Assembly: GCF_001598235.1 (NCBI RefSeq)
Contig: NZ_BCYO01000019.1
Location: 1-64,000, forward strand
Length of the DNA: 64,000 nt
Source of the DNA: Polaromonas jejuensis NBRC 106434
GTDB taxonomy: Bacteria; Pseudomonadota; Gammaproteobacteria; Burkholderiales; Burkholderiaceae_C
Direction of reading: 5' to 3'
The translations under genes and the position numbers were made by a program. Shown piece by piece: positions 26,501-35,059 of this stretch (positions within the stretch are counted from its first letter, which is position 1; every line of letters begins with the position of its first letter). Below the pieces are notes generated by a model, which was not told the origin of the DNA, searched no databases, and worked only from the letters and a program-made list of their open reading frames with translations.

Positions 26501-28259
26501 CTTTCCCGTGGCGATTGTTTCTCGGCCCGTTCAATATGCCGGTCGTGCGGCCCGCTTTGTCGTGGTAATGGACGTGACCGCCCAGGTCAAGGCCGAAAAG
26601 GACGTGCAGGACTATCTGTTCACGCTGCAGCGCGCGGCCGATGCCACCCAGGCCATCACCTGGCACCAGACGCTGGAAGGCACGATGCAAGAGGTCGCTG
26701 AGCAGGCGCGCGGGGTGATTGGCACGCACCAGTCGATGGTGAGCTTTACCGTGGGCAGCGACTGGACACAAGCCATCAATGCGCTGTCAATATCCGAAAA
26801 ATATGCGAATGACCGTGGGCGGATCGCCCTGCCGGATGGCAGCGGCATTGACGCACTGGTCTGCGAGAACAACCGCTCCATGCGGCTGACGCAAGCCGAA
26901 CTCGAAGCGCACCCGCGCTGGCAGGGTTTTGGCCGCGATGCTGGCAAGCGCCCCCCGATGCGGGGCTGGCTGGCCATACCGCTGATGGGGCGAACCGGTA
27001 AAAACATTGGATTGCTCCAGCTGTCCGACAAATACGAGGGTGAATTCACGCAGCAGGATGAATACGTCGCGATGGAGCTCGCCCAGCTGGCGTCCATCGC
27101 GATAGAAAACGCCCAGCTGCTGGAAGAGATCAGCCAGCTCAATGCCGGGCTGGAGCAAAAAGTGGCCGAGCGCACCGTCGCGCTGGCGCGCCAGGAAGCG
27201 TTGTTCCGGGCCCTGGCCGAGCAGGCGCCCCAGCTCGTGTGGACCGCCAAGCCGAATGGCGCGGCCACCTATTTCAACCGCACCTGGTTGGAGCTGGTGG
27301 GGGGCGAACTGGACGACTGGACGGGCAGCAAGTGGTTTGCCGTCATTCATCCTGAAGATCTGCCCAGCGTGCAAGCCGGGTGGCAGGAGGCCATGACGAA
27401 CCGGGCGCAGTATGTGGGCATCCGGCGCATTCTGGCCAAAGACGGCAGTTGTCACACCATGTCCTACCGGGCTTCGCCCGTGCTGGACAGCCAGGGTGAG
27501 GTCGCTTTCTGGGTGGGCATCGACGCGGACATCACCGAGGTCAAGGCCATTGAGGCGGCCTTGCGCCTGTCCAATCAGGAGCTTGAAGCCTTTTCGTACT
27601 CGGTGTCTCATGATCTGCGCTCACCGCTCAACACCATCGATGGGTTCAGTCGCCTGCTGGCCAAGCAGTTGACCGGCAATGAGAGCGAGAAGGTTCAGCA
27701 CTACCTGTCGCGCATACAGGCCGGCGTGGCGCAAATGGGGCAGTTGATTGAAGACCTGCTGTCGCTGGCGCAAGTCTCGCGTGTCCAGTTGCAGCAGGAA
27801 GCGGTGGATTTGTCGGCGCTGGCCCACGGCATACTGGGCGAAAGGCAGGCGCGCCAGCCCGGGCGCGATGTGGTGGTGCAGATTGAAACGGACTTGCAAG
27901 CCCATGGCGACGGACGACTGATTCGGGTGGTGCTGGAGAACCTGTTGAGCAATGCCTGGAAGTTCACGGCGCAGCAGGCTCGGGCCGAGATCATGGTGGG
28001 CCAGAAATTCGACGCCGCGGGATTGCCGGTATTTTTCGTGCGCGACAACGGTGCTGGCTTCGACATGGCCTACGCCGACAAGCTGTTCAACCCGTTTCAA
28101 CGTTTGCACGCGGCCTCGGAGTTCCCCGGAACCGGCATTGGACTGGCCACCGCCAGCCGTGTGATCGGGCGGCACGGAGGGAAGCTGTGGGCCGAAGCTG
28201 CTCCGGGGCGAGGGGCATGTTTTTTCTTTACGCTGCCGCGCACCGTCTTGAGCGTTTGA
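23565..28259 (+). CDS. Multi-PAS/GAF membrane sensor histidine kinase
   Basis: A 1564-residue hybrid-free histidine kinase. Order: membrane segment (about 11-28), periplasmic double-Cache-like sensor (about 30-280), second membrane segment (about 285-305), HAMP (about 305-360), five consecutive PAS domains (about 372-500, 510-630, 640-750, 760-885, 890-1010), GAF (about 1015-1190), a coiled segment, a sixth PAS (about 1205-1330), HisKA and HATPase. The phosphorylated residue is His1349 in SYSVSHDLRSPLN; the ATPase domain shows NLLSNAWKFT, RDNGAGFDM and GTGIGLA. The fourth PAS has a LOV-like GKSPRILQGPKT segment, but without the photoactive Cys. The HisKA type is that of bacteriophytochrome-like kinases. 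It sits between two response-regulator genes. Confidence 0.93.
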   Translation: MKIQITLRARLVILVVAAIVPLFGLSMFKAWLNADAAVARALTELQFTVSLAASSQQRMTETAHQLLTAIAHVPDIRDGKVLRCNRYLAELKQLFPGYANLGIVGADGYARCNGVSGPPGYLGDRAYFRDAVARRRFVAGEYIVGRLTGKPSITYALPALDGDGRVSFVAYAGLDLNEMSKSVAALRLPPGAAVGIHDRHGILLAGTSNLPLQMGQRVASTILQEAAKAMTPGVREGPDGKGQQRLWAYMPSSPLADTALLVAVSMDRSLVVGPSQRQLGLELAALALLAFLGGGLAWAIGGRAIVAPTRQILQATHRLTGGDLDVRIPSRSLYGGSEFAVIADGFNLMADSLQQRERQLGIELERSRQAYSTLELTINSMHESLVAVDTAGRSLLINEPAQKIFAIDDRTRTLSAQWAQQQGFFVPGSQTLIPGEDLPLAKALKGESGGPMHILMRNDRVPQGRLLSCSYRPMHRGADIVGALCIFADITEVDRLQQEQAGRYAQLRETQRRLLDAQRLGRIGIWELDLRTQKLWVSDEVYDLYDVARGAFDGHAERLLEFIHPEDRERYLQQQRYAGAQAGLPMDVEYRIITPAGEARWMHQYERLQTNGEGQALYRTGVIQEITERRRAELVIARNTELLNRTGALARVGGWELVLETMTPYWSDEVYRIHELAPSSEALGVEAAISFYAPEAQPVLRAAVDAALQHASPWDMELPLITAMGRRLWVRTQGRALLQDGKVVRLVGVLQDITEQHESQAHLRLLETCVSRLNDIVLITEAEPFDEPGPRIVFVNEAFERRTGYSREEVLGKSPRILQGPKTQRHELDRIGAALRKWRPVQSELINYTKDGEAFWIELDMVPIADAKGRFTHWVAVERDITRRKLAEQALVDSEQRYAALFEDAPVPMWVLDIATWQFLTVNNAAVESYGYSTSEFLSMTLFDIRPEEDNDRLREQLGEDATAKRERVSRHRRKDGAIFPVAIVSRPVQYAGRAARFVVVMDVTAQVKAEKDVQDYLFTLQRAADATQAITWHQTLEGTMQEVAEQARGVIGTHQSMVSFTVGSDWTQAINALSISEKYANDRGRIALPDGSGIDALVCENNRSMRLTQAELEAHPRWQGFGRDAGKRPPMRGWLAIPLMGRTGKNIGLLQLSDKYEGEFTQQDEYVAMELAQLASIAIENAQLLEEISQLNAGLEQKVAERTVALARQEALFRALAEQAPQLVWTAKPNGAATYFNRTWLELVGGELDDWTGSKWFAVIHPEDLPSVQAGWQEAMTNRAQYVGIRRILAKDGSCHTMSYRASPVLDSQGEVAFWVGIDADITEVKAIEAALRLSNQELEAFSYSVSHDLRSPLNTIDGFSRLLAKQLTGNESEKVQHYLSRIQAGVAQMGQLIEDLLSLAQVSRVQLQQEAVDLSALAHGILGERQARQPGRDVVVQIETDLQAHGDGRLIRVVLENLLSNAWKFTAQQARAEIMVGQKFDAAGLPVFFVRDNGAGFDMAYADKLFNPFQRLHAASEFPGTGIGLATASRVIGRHGGKLWAEAAPGRGACFFFTLPRTVLSV

Positions 28260-28354
28260 CCGCCAGGTGACCATGAAAAGCCCTTTTCACCCTCTATTTG
28301 CACTTTTCTAAACGGTTTGAATAAGTAAAATGTTGTAAATGATGAATTTCAACC

Positions 28355-29014
28355 ATGCTGGTGCCCGCCATGCCGCGTGAGCCTAAATCCTTCGAAGCCG
28401 CGATCACGGCCTCGGATTTTTCGAGCGAGGATTACTGCGGTACAAGTTACGCGGCCAAGCTGCTGGGCTTGTCGGTCGCCACCGTGCAGTCGCTGGTTGA
28501 AAAAGGCGAAATCGATGCCTGGAAAACGCTGGGCGGCCATCGCCGGATTGCCCTTCAGTCCATCAATACCTATCTGGCCAAGCACAACTCGCAACTGTCG
28601 CGGGTGGATACCGATCCCAAAAGCCGCCTGCGGGTGCTGATGGTCGAGGACGACGAGAACACCCGGGAGCTGTACCGCTGCCAGTTAGAGGAATGGGATC
28701 TGCCGGTGGATTGCACCTGGATGCCGTCGGCGCTGGAGGCTTTGATGGACATTGCCAGCATGCGGCCGGACCTGCTGATCACGGACCTGTCCATGCCCGG
28801 CGTGGACGGCATCGAAATGCTGAAGGCCCTCAAGCGCAACCTGCATCTGGCGGACATGCAGATCATCGTGATCAGCGGCTTGCCTGCCGAGGCCATTGAG
28901 GCGCGCGGCGGCCTGCCGCAACATGCTCACCTGCTTCAGAAACCCGTCAGTTTTGAGTGGTTGCATGGGTATCTCACGGCATTGGTGACGGCCAACCGGA
29001 AATGGCGGCGCTAG
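28355..29014 (+). CDS. Response regulator with N-terminal excisionase-type DNA-binding domain
   Basis: A 219-residue protein in reverse of the usual order: an N-terminal MerR/excisionase-like helix-turn-helix (about residues 30-77: GTSYAAKLLGLSVATVQSLVEKGEIDAWKTLGGHRRI), then a receiver domain (about 92-210). The acidic pair is in MVEDDE, the phosphoacceptor is Asp144 in LLITDLSMPGVDG, and the conserved Lys is in LLQKPVS. It follows the multi-PAS kinase by about 95 bp and is its probable DNA-binding output. The start could be five codons later (MPREPK). No Shine-Dalgarno sequence is obvious before either. Target genes are not visible. Confidence 0.9.
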   Translation: MLVPAMPREPKSFEAAITASDFSSEDYCGTSYAAKLLGLSVATVQSLVEKGEIDAWKTLGGHRRIALQSINTYLAKHNSQLSRVDTDPKSRLRVLMVEDDENTRELYRCQLEEWDLPVDCTWMPSALEALMDIASMRPDLLITDLSMPGVDGIEMLKALKRNLHLADMQIIVISGLPAEAIEARGGLPQHAHLLQKPVSFEWLHGYLTALVTANRKWRR

Positions 29015-29017
29015 GGC

Positions 29018-29112
29018 ATTGAGCCCCCACGGTCGTTCACTTCGTGTAACTCCCTGCCCCCCTAGGGGGCCGCTGCGCCTGCGGCCCGGCGAAGCCGGTT
29101 CCGCGGCCCCTG
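29018..29112. repeat. Family B GC-rich dispersed repeat
   Basis: AGCCCCCACGG, TTCACTTCGTGT, CTGCCCCCCTAGGGGG and GCGGCCCGGCG occur in the same order as at 20294-20378. It fills the gap between the convergent response-regulator and MBL genes. Confidence 0.65.
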
Positions 29113-29128
29113 CTGGTCTGGAGAGGCG

Positions 29129-30223
29129 CTACGTTGGCGCGCTGAACCGATAAATCCCGCCGCTGTCCAGCTGGCGCGTGAGTTTGCCGCCAAACCATAG
29201 CGCGTGCAGATGGGCCACCGCCTCGCCCATCGCAAAGGTGGTTTGATGCAGGTCCAGCTTGCGCCTGAACATGATGGGCAGGATGTCGGCCGCGCTGCAG
29301 GGCGCCGCCGTGCAGGCCTGCATCACCTCCTCCAGCCGGTCCCGGTGGTGATCCTGTAACTGCCCAATGCGCGTGTGCAGCCCGCGGAAAGGTTTGCCGT
29401 GCGAAGGCAGGACCAGCGTGTCCTTGTCCAGCGGCATGAATTTGGCTATGGACGCCAGAAACAGGGTGAGCGCGTCGGCCTCGGGCTCCATGTCATAGAC
29501 ACTCACATTGGTGGAAATGCGCGGCAGCACCATGTCGCCGCTGATGAGTAATCTGAGTTCATCGCAGTGCAGCGCAATGTGCTCCGGGGCGTGGCCATAA
29601 CCGCTGATGCAGCGCCAGTCTTTCCCGCCAATCCGGATCACCTTGCCGTCCATCAGGCGGCAAAAGCTGGCGGGCACTTCGGGCACCATGCTGGGGTAGT
29701 AGCCGGCCCGTCCCCTGATTTTTTCAACCGATTCGGGGTCGGTCAGGCCGTGCGATGCAAAAAACCGGGCGGCGCTGTCTCCGCCAAAGCCTGTGGTGCT
29801 TTGCGAGCCCAGGCGTGCCGAGTGGTAGTCGGTGGCACTGATCCACAAACGGCAGACATGGCTGGCCGTGCTCCAGCGCTGGCACAGCCAGTAAGCCAGC
29901 CCGATATGGTCCGGATGCATGTGGGTCGCGATGACGCGCAGGATGGGCAGCCCTTCCAGTTCGGTGGCAAAAATGGCTTCCCATTGCGCCTTGGACTCCT
30001 CCCGGCTGATGCAGCAGTCCACGACGGTCCAGCCCTGGATTTTTTGGCCCGCATCATGGGGATCCTCGATTTCATCGCGCAGCAGCCACAGGTTGATATG
30101 GTCCAGCGCAAACGGCAGCGCCATGCGTATCCAGCGGAGGCCGGGCGCAATTTCCAGCGCCGTGCCCGCCCGGGGCAGGGTCTCGCCAAAGGGGTAGTCG
30201 AGTTGTTGTTCGAGGAGATTCAT
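29129..30223 (-). CDS. MBL-fold metallo-hydrolase linked to the liu regulon
   Basis: A 364-residue metallo-beta-lactamase-fold hydrolase. The metal-binding motif is THMHPDH (His101, His103, Asp105, His106), a second His follows in GYGHAPEH, the bridging Asp is in LISGDMVLP and the last His in PSHGKPF. The C-terminal 90 residues are helical. It is divergent from the LiuR-type regulator, and a perfect palindrome 20 bp upstream of its start also lies in the regulator's promoter region, so it is probably in the same regulon. A thioesterase or lactonase role in acyl-CoA metabolism is plausible but not shown. Confidence 0.85.
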   Translation of the reverse strand: MNLLEQQLDYPFGETLPRAGTALEIAPGLRWIRMALPFALDHINLWLLRDEIEDPHDAGQKIQGWTVVDCCISREESKAQWEAIFATELEGLPILRVIATHMHPDHIGLAYWLCQRWSTASHVCRLWISATDYHSARLGSQSTTGFGGDSAARFFASHGLTDPESVEKIRGRAGYYPSMVPEVPASFCRLMDGKVIRIGGKDWRCISGYGHAPEHIALHCDELRLLISGDMVLPRISTNVSVYDMEPEADALTLFLASIAKFMPLDKDTLVLPSHGKPFRGLHTRIGQLQDHHRDRLEEVMQACTAAPCSAADILPIMFRRKLDLHQTTFAMGEAVAHLHALWFGGKLTRQLDSGGIYRFSAPT

Positions 30224-30242
30224 GCCATATTCACGGTATATT

Positions 30243-30262
30243 TGACGTTTACGTAAACGTCA
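30243..30262. promoter_or_regulatory. LiuR-type operator, copy 1
   Basis: A perfect 20-bp palindrome with half-site TGACGTTTAC. It lies between the MBL gene and the MerR-family regulator, so it can control both. A TTGACG, similar to a -35 box, is built into its left edge (30242-30247). From memory it resembles published operators of LiuR regulators of branched-chain amino-acid catabolism. Confidence 0.75.
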
Positions 30263-30339
30263 TATGCGGTGCATTGTAGGCATGACGCGCGCTTTGCGCT
30301 GTCGCTGCCGTTTGCGCTGCCTGTGCTTTTCTTTTCATC

Positions 30340-30741
30340 ATGGCCACCACTTACACCATCAGCGATCTAGCCAAAGAGTTTGATCTGACCACACGCGCCA
30401 TGCGTTTTTACGAAGACATGGGCCTGCTGCAGCCCCAGCGCGAGGGGCCTGGCGGTCGCAACCGGGTGTACACGGCGCGCGACCGTACGCGGCTCAAACT
30501 CACCCTGCGTGCCAAGCGTCTGGGTCTTTCGCTGGTGGAGGCCAAGGAAATCATTGACTCCTATGACAGCCCCCGCGACACCGCCCCGCAACTCAAGAAG
30601 TTCCTCGCCGTCCTGACGGAGCACCGCAAGAAGCTGGAAGCGCAGATGCTGGACCTGCAGGCCAATCTGGACGAGATTCGCACCCACGAAAAAGAGGCCA
30701 AGGCGCTGCTCGGCAAGGCTGAAAGGCGAAATAGTTCATAA
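30340..30741 (+). CDS. liuR: MerR-family regulator of leucine/isovalerate catabolism (LiuR-like)
   Basis: A 133-residue MerR protein: winged helix at the N-terminus (YTISDLAKEFDLTTRAMRFYEDMGLL), RLKLTLRAKRLGLSLVEAKEII linking helices, then a long dimerisation coiled coil (about residues 85-125). There are no Cys residues for metal binding, as expected for the LiuR/HmrR-unrelated group. It precedes thioesterase and isovaleryl-CoA dehydrogenase genes and is bracketed by two copies of the same palindrome, one before it and one starting at the last base of its stop codon. The gene symbol rests on this context and on the family. Confidence 0.88.
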   Translation: MATTYTISDLAKEFDLTTRAMRFYEDMGLLQPQREGPGGRNRVYTARDRTRLKLTLRAKRLGLSLVEAKEIIDSYDSPRDTAPQLKKFLAVLTEHRKKLEAQMLDLQANLDEIRTHEKEAKALLGKAERRNSS

Positions 30742-30764
30742 TTGACGTTTACGTAAACGTCAAT
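30741..30764. promoter_or_regulatory. LiuR-type operator, copy 2
   Basis: A perfect 24-bp palindrome with half-site ATTGACGTTTAC, which contains copy 1 in full. It begins at the last base of the liuR stop and lies 28 bp before the thioesterase gene, so it can control the downstream liu genes separately. The centres of the two copies are exactly 500 bp apart. Confidence 0.78.
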
Positions 30765-30792
30765 TCAAGAGAAGCCTCTCAAAATCCCTCAA

Positions 30793-31248
30793 ATGGCCTT
30801 CCCCATGGACGCACCTTCCGCACCGTCAGCGCTGTTCCGGCGCATCGAAACGAGTTTTTTACGTCAGGGCCTGATGCAGCACCTGGGCGCGCGGCTGGTG
30901 CGCGTCGAGCCCGGGCTGTGTGAAATCGCGCTGCCCTACTCGGAGCGCGTCACGCAGCAGCAGGGCGGCTTTCATGGCGGCGCCATGGGCGCGCTTGCCG
31001 ACATTGCCGGGGGCTATGCGGCGCTGACCGTGGCGCCGGACGGCATGGAGGTCACCACGGTGGAATACAAGATCAATTTTCTGGCCGCCTTCCAGGGCGG
31101 CGAGTTACGCGCCACGGGCCAGGTGCTCAAGGCGGGCAAACGCATCATCGTCACTACCGCCCACGTGGTGCACCAGGATGCCGGCGGCCAGCCAAGCGAT
31201 TGCGCGGTGATGCAGCAAACGCTGGTGCCCGTCCCGAAAACCTACTGA
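30793..31248 (+). CDS. PaaI-family hotdog thioesterase
   Basis: A 151-residue hotdog-fold protein likely to hydrolyse acyl-CoA. The catalytic segment is [23 protein letters not shown], with the His-Gly-Gly loop and acidic Asp on the central helix; [27 protein letters not shown] is the typical second half. In the liu context it may release free acid from isovaleryl- or methylcrotonyl-CoA when flux backs up; that is inference. The start is uncertain: ATG at 30793 or 30808, neither with a clear ribosome-binding site. The isovaleryl-CoA dehydrogenase gene follows after 34 bp. Confidence 0.88.
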   Translation: MAFPMDAPSAPSALFRRIETSFLRQGLMQHLGARLVRVEPGLCEIALPYSERVTQQQGGFHGGAMGALADIAGGYAALTVAPDGMEVTTVEYKINFLAAFQGGELRATGQVLKAGKRIIVTTAHVVHQDAGGQPSDCAVMQQTLVPVPKTY

Positions 31249-31282
31249 CCCCTCTATTGACCCAGAACCCCGGAGACAAGCC

Positions 31283-32530
31283 ATGGACATGCCAGGACTC
31301 AACTTCCAGCTCGGTGAAGACATTGACGCGTTGCGCGACGCGGTGCGTGAATTTGCGCAGGCCGAGATCGCGCCGCGCGCGGCCGAGATTGACCGCAGCG
31401 ACCAGTTCCCCATGGACCTGTGGCCGAAAATGGGCGCGCTAGGCGTGCTGGGCATCACCGTGAGCGAGGAGTACGGCGGAGCCAACATGGGCTACCTGGC
31501 CCACATGATCGCCATGGAGGAGATCAGCCGCGCCAGCGCGTCGGTCGGCCTGTCGTACGGCGCGCACAGCAACCTGTGCGTCAACCAGATCAAGCGCAAC
31601 GGCACGGACGCGCAGCGCCGGAAATACCTGCCCAAGCTGATTTCCGGCGAGCATGTAGGCGCGTTGGCCATGAGCGAGCCCGGCGCCGGCAGCGACGTGA
31701 TCTCCATGAAGCTCAAGGCCGAAGACAAGGGCGGCTACTACCTGCTCAACGGCAGCAAGATGTGGATCACCAACGGCCCGGATGCCGACACCCTGGTGGT
31801 CTATGCCAAGACCGAGCCCATGGATGACAGCCCCCACGCTTCGCTGCCCCCCGGGGGGGCTCGCTCGGCTAGGGGCGGCCCGTCGCCGAACGGGGGCGCA
31901 CGCAGCATCACCGCCTTCCTGATAGAAAAGGGCATGAAGGGCTTTTCCATCGCGCAAAAGCTCGACAAGCTGGGCATGCGCGGCAGCCACACCGGTGAGC
32001 TGGTCTTCAACAACGTCGAAGTGCCGGCGCAAAACATTTTGGGCGGCCTCAACAGCGGCGCCAAGGTGCTCATGAGTGGTCTGGACTACGAGCGTGCCGT
32101 GCTCACGGGCGGGCCGCTGGGCATCATGCAGTCGGTGATGGACAGCGTCGTCCCCTACATCCATGACCGCAAGCAGTTTGGCCAGAGCATTGGCGAGTTC
32201 CAGCTGATCCAGGGCAAGGTGGCCGACATGTACACCGTGCTGCAGGCCGGGCGCGCGTTTGCCTACACCGTGGCCAAAAACCTGGACCTGTTGGGCCTTG
32301 AGCATGTGCGCCAGGTGCGCAAGGACTGCGCTTCCGTCATCCTCTGGTGCGCCGAAAAAGCCACCTGGATGGCTGGCGAGGGCTTGCAGATTTTCGGCGG
32401 CAATGGCTACATCAACGAGTATCCGCTGGGACGCCTGTGGCGCGATGCCAAGTTGTATGAAATCGGGGCCGGCACCAGCGAAATTCGCCGCATGCTGATA
32501 GGGCGGGAATTGTTCGCTGAAACCATGTAA
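31283..32530 (+). CDS. liuA: Isovaleryl-CoA dehydrogenase with an in-frame repeat insertion
   Basis: FAD enzyme oxidising isovaleryl-CoA to 3-methylcrotonyl-CoA in leucine breakdown; electrons pass to ETF. Signature features are [52 protein letters not shown] and the catalytic Glu270 in GLDYERAVL, the helix-G position specific to isovaleryl-CoA dehydrogenases. The C-terminus has [12 protein letters not shown] and [12 protein letters not shown]. At 415 residues it is about 25 longer than usual, because residues 182-206 ([19 protein letters not shown] and flanks) come from a family B repeat between two strands. The frame is intact, so it is probably functional. The start has GGAG at the right distance. 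Confidence 0.95.
   Translation: MDMPGLNFQLGEDIDALRDAVREFAQAEIAPRAAEIDRSDQFPMDLWPKMGALGVLGITVSEEYGGANMGYLAHMIAMEEISRASASVGLSYGAHSNLCVNQIKRNGTDAQRRKYLPKLISGEHVGALAMSEPGAGSDVISMKLKAEDKGGYYLLNGSKMWITNGPDADTLVVYAKTEPMDDSPHASLPPGGARSARGGPSPNGGARSITAFLIEKGMKGFSIAQKLDKLGMRGSHTGELVFNNVEVPAQNILGGLNSGAKVLMSGLDYERAVLTGGPLGIMQSVMDSVVPYIHDRKQFGQSIGEFQLIQGKVADMYTVLQAGRAFAYTVAKNLDLLGLEHVRQVRKDCASVILWCAEKATWMAGEGLQIFGGNGYINEYPLGRLWRDAKLYEIGAGTSEIRRMLIGRELFAETM
31826..31898 (+). repeat. Family B repeat inserted in frame in liuA
   Basis: CAGCCCCCACGCTT, CGCTGCCCCCCGGGGGGG and GGGGCGGCCCGTCG match the blocks of the intergenic copies at 20294 and 29018. Its length keeps the liuA frame open and adds about 25 Pro/Gly/Ala/Ser-rich residues at a surface loop. 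Confidence 0.7.
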
Positions 32531-32556
32531 CCGCCAGGCGAGCGAAAATAAGACCC

Positions 32557-33225
32557 ATGAGCACATCACTTCAAGAACTTTTCAGTCACAACCGCGCCTG
32601 GGCTGCCCGCATGGAAGCCGAGCGGCCGGGCTTTTTTACCAGCCTGGTCAAGCAGCAGACACCCAAATACATGTGGATAGGCTGCTCCGACAGCCGCGTT
32701 CCTGCCAACCAGATCACCGGCCTGGAGCCGGGCGAGGTGTTTGTGCACCGCAACGTCGCCAATGTGGTGGTGCATTCCGACCTCAATGCCCTGTCCGCCA
32801 TCCAGTTTGCCGTCGAGCGGCTCAAGGTCGAGAACATCATGGTCGTGGGCCACTACGGCTGTTCGGGCGTGCAGGCCGCGCTGGAAGCTGCGCGCATCGG
32901 GCTTGCGGACAACTGGATACGCCATATTCAGGACGTGCGCCACCGGCACCGCCAGCTGCTCGACAGCCTGCCGGATGAGGTGCGCGCCAACGCCTTGTGC
33001 GACATCAATGTGATCGAGCAGGTGGTGAATGTGTCGGTCAGCACCGTGATGGTCGATGCCTGGGCGCGCGGCCAGAACGTCACGGTGCACGGATGGGCCT
33101 TTGGCGTGCATGACGGCCTGCTGCAGGACTTGCAGATGAGCGTTGCCAACCCCGATGCGCTGGATGCGCTGTACAGCCAGGCGATAGACCGCGTCTGGGA
33201 CGTCTGGAACAGCCCGGGCCGATAG
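32557..33225 (+). CDS. can: Beta-class carbonic anhydrase
   Basis: Interconverts CO2 and bicarbonate in the cytoplasm. The 222-residue beta-class enzyme shows the zinc ligands Cys43 (GCSDSRVP), His99 and Cys102 (GHYGCSG), with the Asp45-Arg47 dyad. It starts 26 bp after liuA and precedes aceK by 8 bp, so it belongs to the liu transcription unit. Bicarbonate is the substrate of the biotin-dependent methylcrotonyl-CoA carboxylase encoded 20 kb away, which gives a reason for co-regulation (inference). Beta-carbonic anhydrases also serve general anaplerosis. Confidence 0.95.
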   Translation: MSTSLQELFSHNRAWAARMEAERPGFFTSLVKQQTPKYMWIGCSDSRVPANQITGLEPGEVFVHRNVANVVVHSDLNALSAIQFAVERLKVENIMVVGHYGCSGVQAALEAARIGLADNWIRHIQDVRHRHRQLLDSLPDEVRANALCDINVIEQVVNVSVSTVMVDAWARGQNVTVHGWAFGVHDGLLQDLQMSVANPDALDALYSQAIDRVWDVWNSPGR

Positions 33226-33233
33226 GCTTGACC

Positions 33234-35048
33234 ATGTTTCCCCAGCGCCTTGACTCCAGCCTGGCCTATGACATCGCGAAAGCGATGATGGACGGATTCA
33301 ACCGCCATTACCAGCTGTTCCGCTCCGAGTCGGCGCGCGCCAAGCACCGCTTTGAAACCGCCGACTGGCACGGCCAGCAGCGCGCCCAGCGCGAGCGCAT
33401 CGAGTTCTACGACCTGCGGGTCAAGGAATGCGTCATGCGGCTGGAAAAGGAGTTCAAGGCCGGCGCTCAGCCCATGGACGTCTGGCAGCAGATCAAGCTG
33501 CACTACATCGGCCTGCTGGTCAACCACCACCAGCCCGAACTGGCCGAAACCTTTTTCAATTCGGTCACCACCAAAATCCTGCACCGCACGCATTTCCACA
33601 ACGATTTCATCTTTGTGCGGCCGGCCGTCAGCACCGAGTACATCGAGAACGACGAGCCCGCGGCCAGGCCCACCTACCGGGCCTATTACCCGACCCGCGA
33701 GACCCTGCTGGCCACCCTTGTGCGCATCGTCGACAACTTCCAGTTGCAGCACGAGTTCGAGGACCTGTCGCGCGATGCCGCTTATGTGCAGGAGGCGATC
33801 AGCGAGCGCCTCGCGCTGGTCAAGCTGCGTGCCAACTTCCAGATCCAGGTGCTGTCCTCGCTGTTCTTCCGCAACAAGGGCGCCTATGTGGTGGGCAAGA
33901 TCATCAACGGCTTCGTGGAGCTGCCGTTCGCGCTGCCCATCCTGCACAACAAGCAGAACCAATTGGTGATCGACGCCGTGCTGTTCGGCGAGGACGAGTT
34001 GCAGGCGCTGTTCAGCTTTGCGCGGGCCTACTTCATGGTGGACATGGAGGTGCCGAGTGCCTACGTGCAGTTCCTGCGCTCGCTGATGCCGCGCAAGCCG
34101 CGCAATGAAATCTACAACGCACTGGGCCTGGCCAAGCAGGGCAAGACGCTTTTCTACCGCGACTTCCTCTATCACCTGAAGCACTCGAGCGACAAGTTCC
34201 GCATTGCGCCCGGCATCAAGGGCATGGTCATGCTGGTGTTCGACCTGCCATCCTTCCCCTATGTGTTCAAGCTCATCAAGGATTACTACCCGCCGCAGAA
34301 GGACACCACGCGCGAGCAGATCAAGGGCAAGTATTTGCTGGTCAAGCAGCACGACCGCGTGGGCCGCATGGCCGACACGCTGGAGTACAGCGAGGTGGCG
34401 TTCCAGCGCGAGCGCTTCGAGGACGGGCTGATCGAGGAAATCCGCAAATTCGCGCCCAGCCAGCTGGAGATCAGCGACCGCGACGGCGATGGCCACGAAG
34501 AGGTCATCATCAAGCACCTGTACATCGAGCGGCGCATGATCCCGCTCAACATCTACCTGCAGGAAGCCTTCGACGCGGGCCTGGACGAGGCCGACGCCCG
34601 CCGGCAGATCGAACGCGCGGTGGTCGAGTACGGCAACGCCATCAAGGACCTGGTGGCGGCCAACATCTTTCCCGGTGACATGCTCTGGAAGAACTTCGGC
34701 ATCACGCGCAATGGCAAGGTGGTGTTTTACGACTACGACGAGATCGAATACCTCACCGACTGCAACTTCCGCCGCGTGCCGGTGCCTCACAATGAGGAAG
34801 AGGAAATGAGCGGCGAGGTCTGGTACTCGGTCGGGCCCAAGGACGTTTTTCCGGAGACCTTCGGTCCCTTCCTGCTCGGCAATGATGCCGTGCGGGAGGT
34901 GTTCATGAAACACCATGCCGACCTGCTCGATGCGGCCTTCTGGCAAGGCCACAAGGAGCGCATCCAGGCCGGCCATGTGCACGATGTCTTTCCCTATGAG
35001 CGTGACAAGCGCTTTGTGCGCCGCCATGCATCCCATCCCATTACTTGA
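33234..35048 (+). CDS. aceK: Isocitrate dehydrogenase kinase/phosphatase
   Basis: Bifunctional enzyme that phosphorylates and dephosphorylates isocitrate dehydrogenase, sending isocitrate to the glyoxylate bypass when cells grow on acetyl-CoA-yielding substrates. The 604-residue length fits. Conserved blocks are [34 protein letters not shown], the ATP-binding [40 protein letters not shown] and the metal site [12 protein letters not shown]...[10 protein letters not shown]. The ATG at 33234 is preferred to a TTG two codons upstream. It sits between carbonic anhydrase and thiolase in the liu unit; leucine yields only acetyl-CoA units, so coupling to the shunt makes sense. Confidence 0.96.
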   Translation: MFPQRLDSSLAYDIAKAMMDGFNRHYQLFRSESARAKHRFETADWHGQQRAQRERIEFYDLRVKECVMRLEKEFKAGAQPMDVWQQIKLHYIGLLVNHHQPELAETFFNSVTTKILHRTHFHNDFIFVRPAVSTEYIENDEPAARPTYRAYYPTRETLLATLVRIVDNFQLQHEFEDLSRDAAYVQEAISERLALVKLRANFQIQVLSSLFFRNKGAYVVGKIINGFVELPFALPILHNKQNQLVIDAVLFGEDELQALFSFARAYFMVDMEVPSAYVQFLRSLMPRKPRNEIYNALGLAKQGKTLFYRDFLYHLKHSSDKFRIAPGIKGMVMLVFDLPSFPYVFKLIKDYYPPQKDTTREQIKGKYLLVKQHDRVGRMADTLEYSEVAFQRERFEDGLIEEIRKFAPSQLEISDRDGDGHEEVIIKHLYIERRMIPLNIYLQEAFDAGLDEADARRQIERAVVEYGNAIKDLVAANIFPGDMLWKNFGITRNGKVVFYDYDEIEYLTDCNFRRVPVPHNEEEEMSGEVWYSVGPKDVFPETFGPFLLGNDAVREVFMKHHADLLDAAFWQGHKERIQAGHVHDVFPYERDKRFVRRHASHPIT

Positions 35049-35059
35049 AGGAGATCACC

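Noticed and set aside
23724-26771. A 1015-codon open frame antisense to the multi-PAS kinase
   Set aside because: It has no recognisable domain and mirrors the kinase codon pattern; high GC leaves long shadow frames open. The kinase on the plus strand has clear domains throughout.
32928-35036. A 702-codon open frame antisense to carbonic anhydrase and aceK
   Set aside because: Shadow of aceK codons; no domain and no ribosome-binding site.
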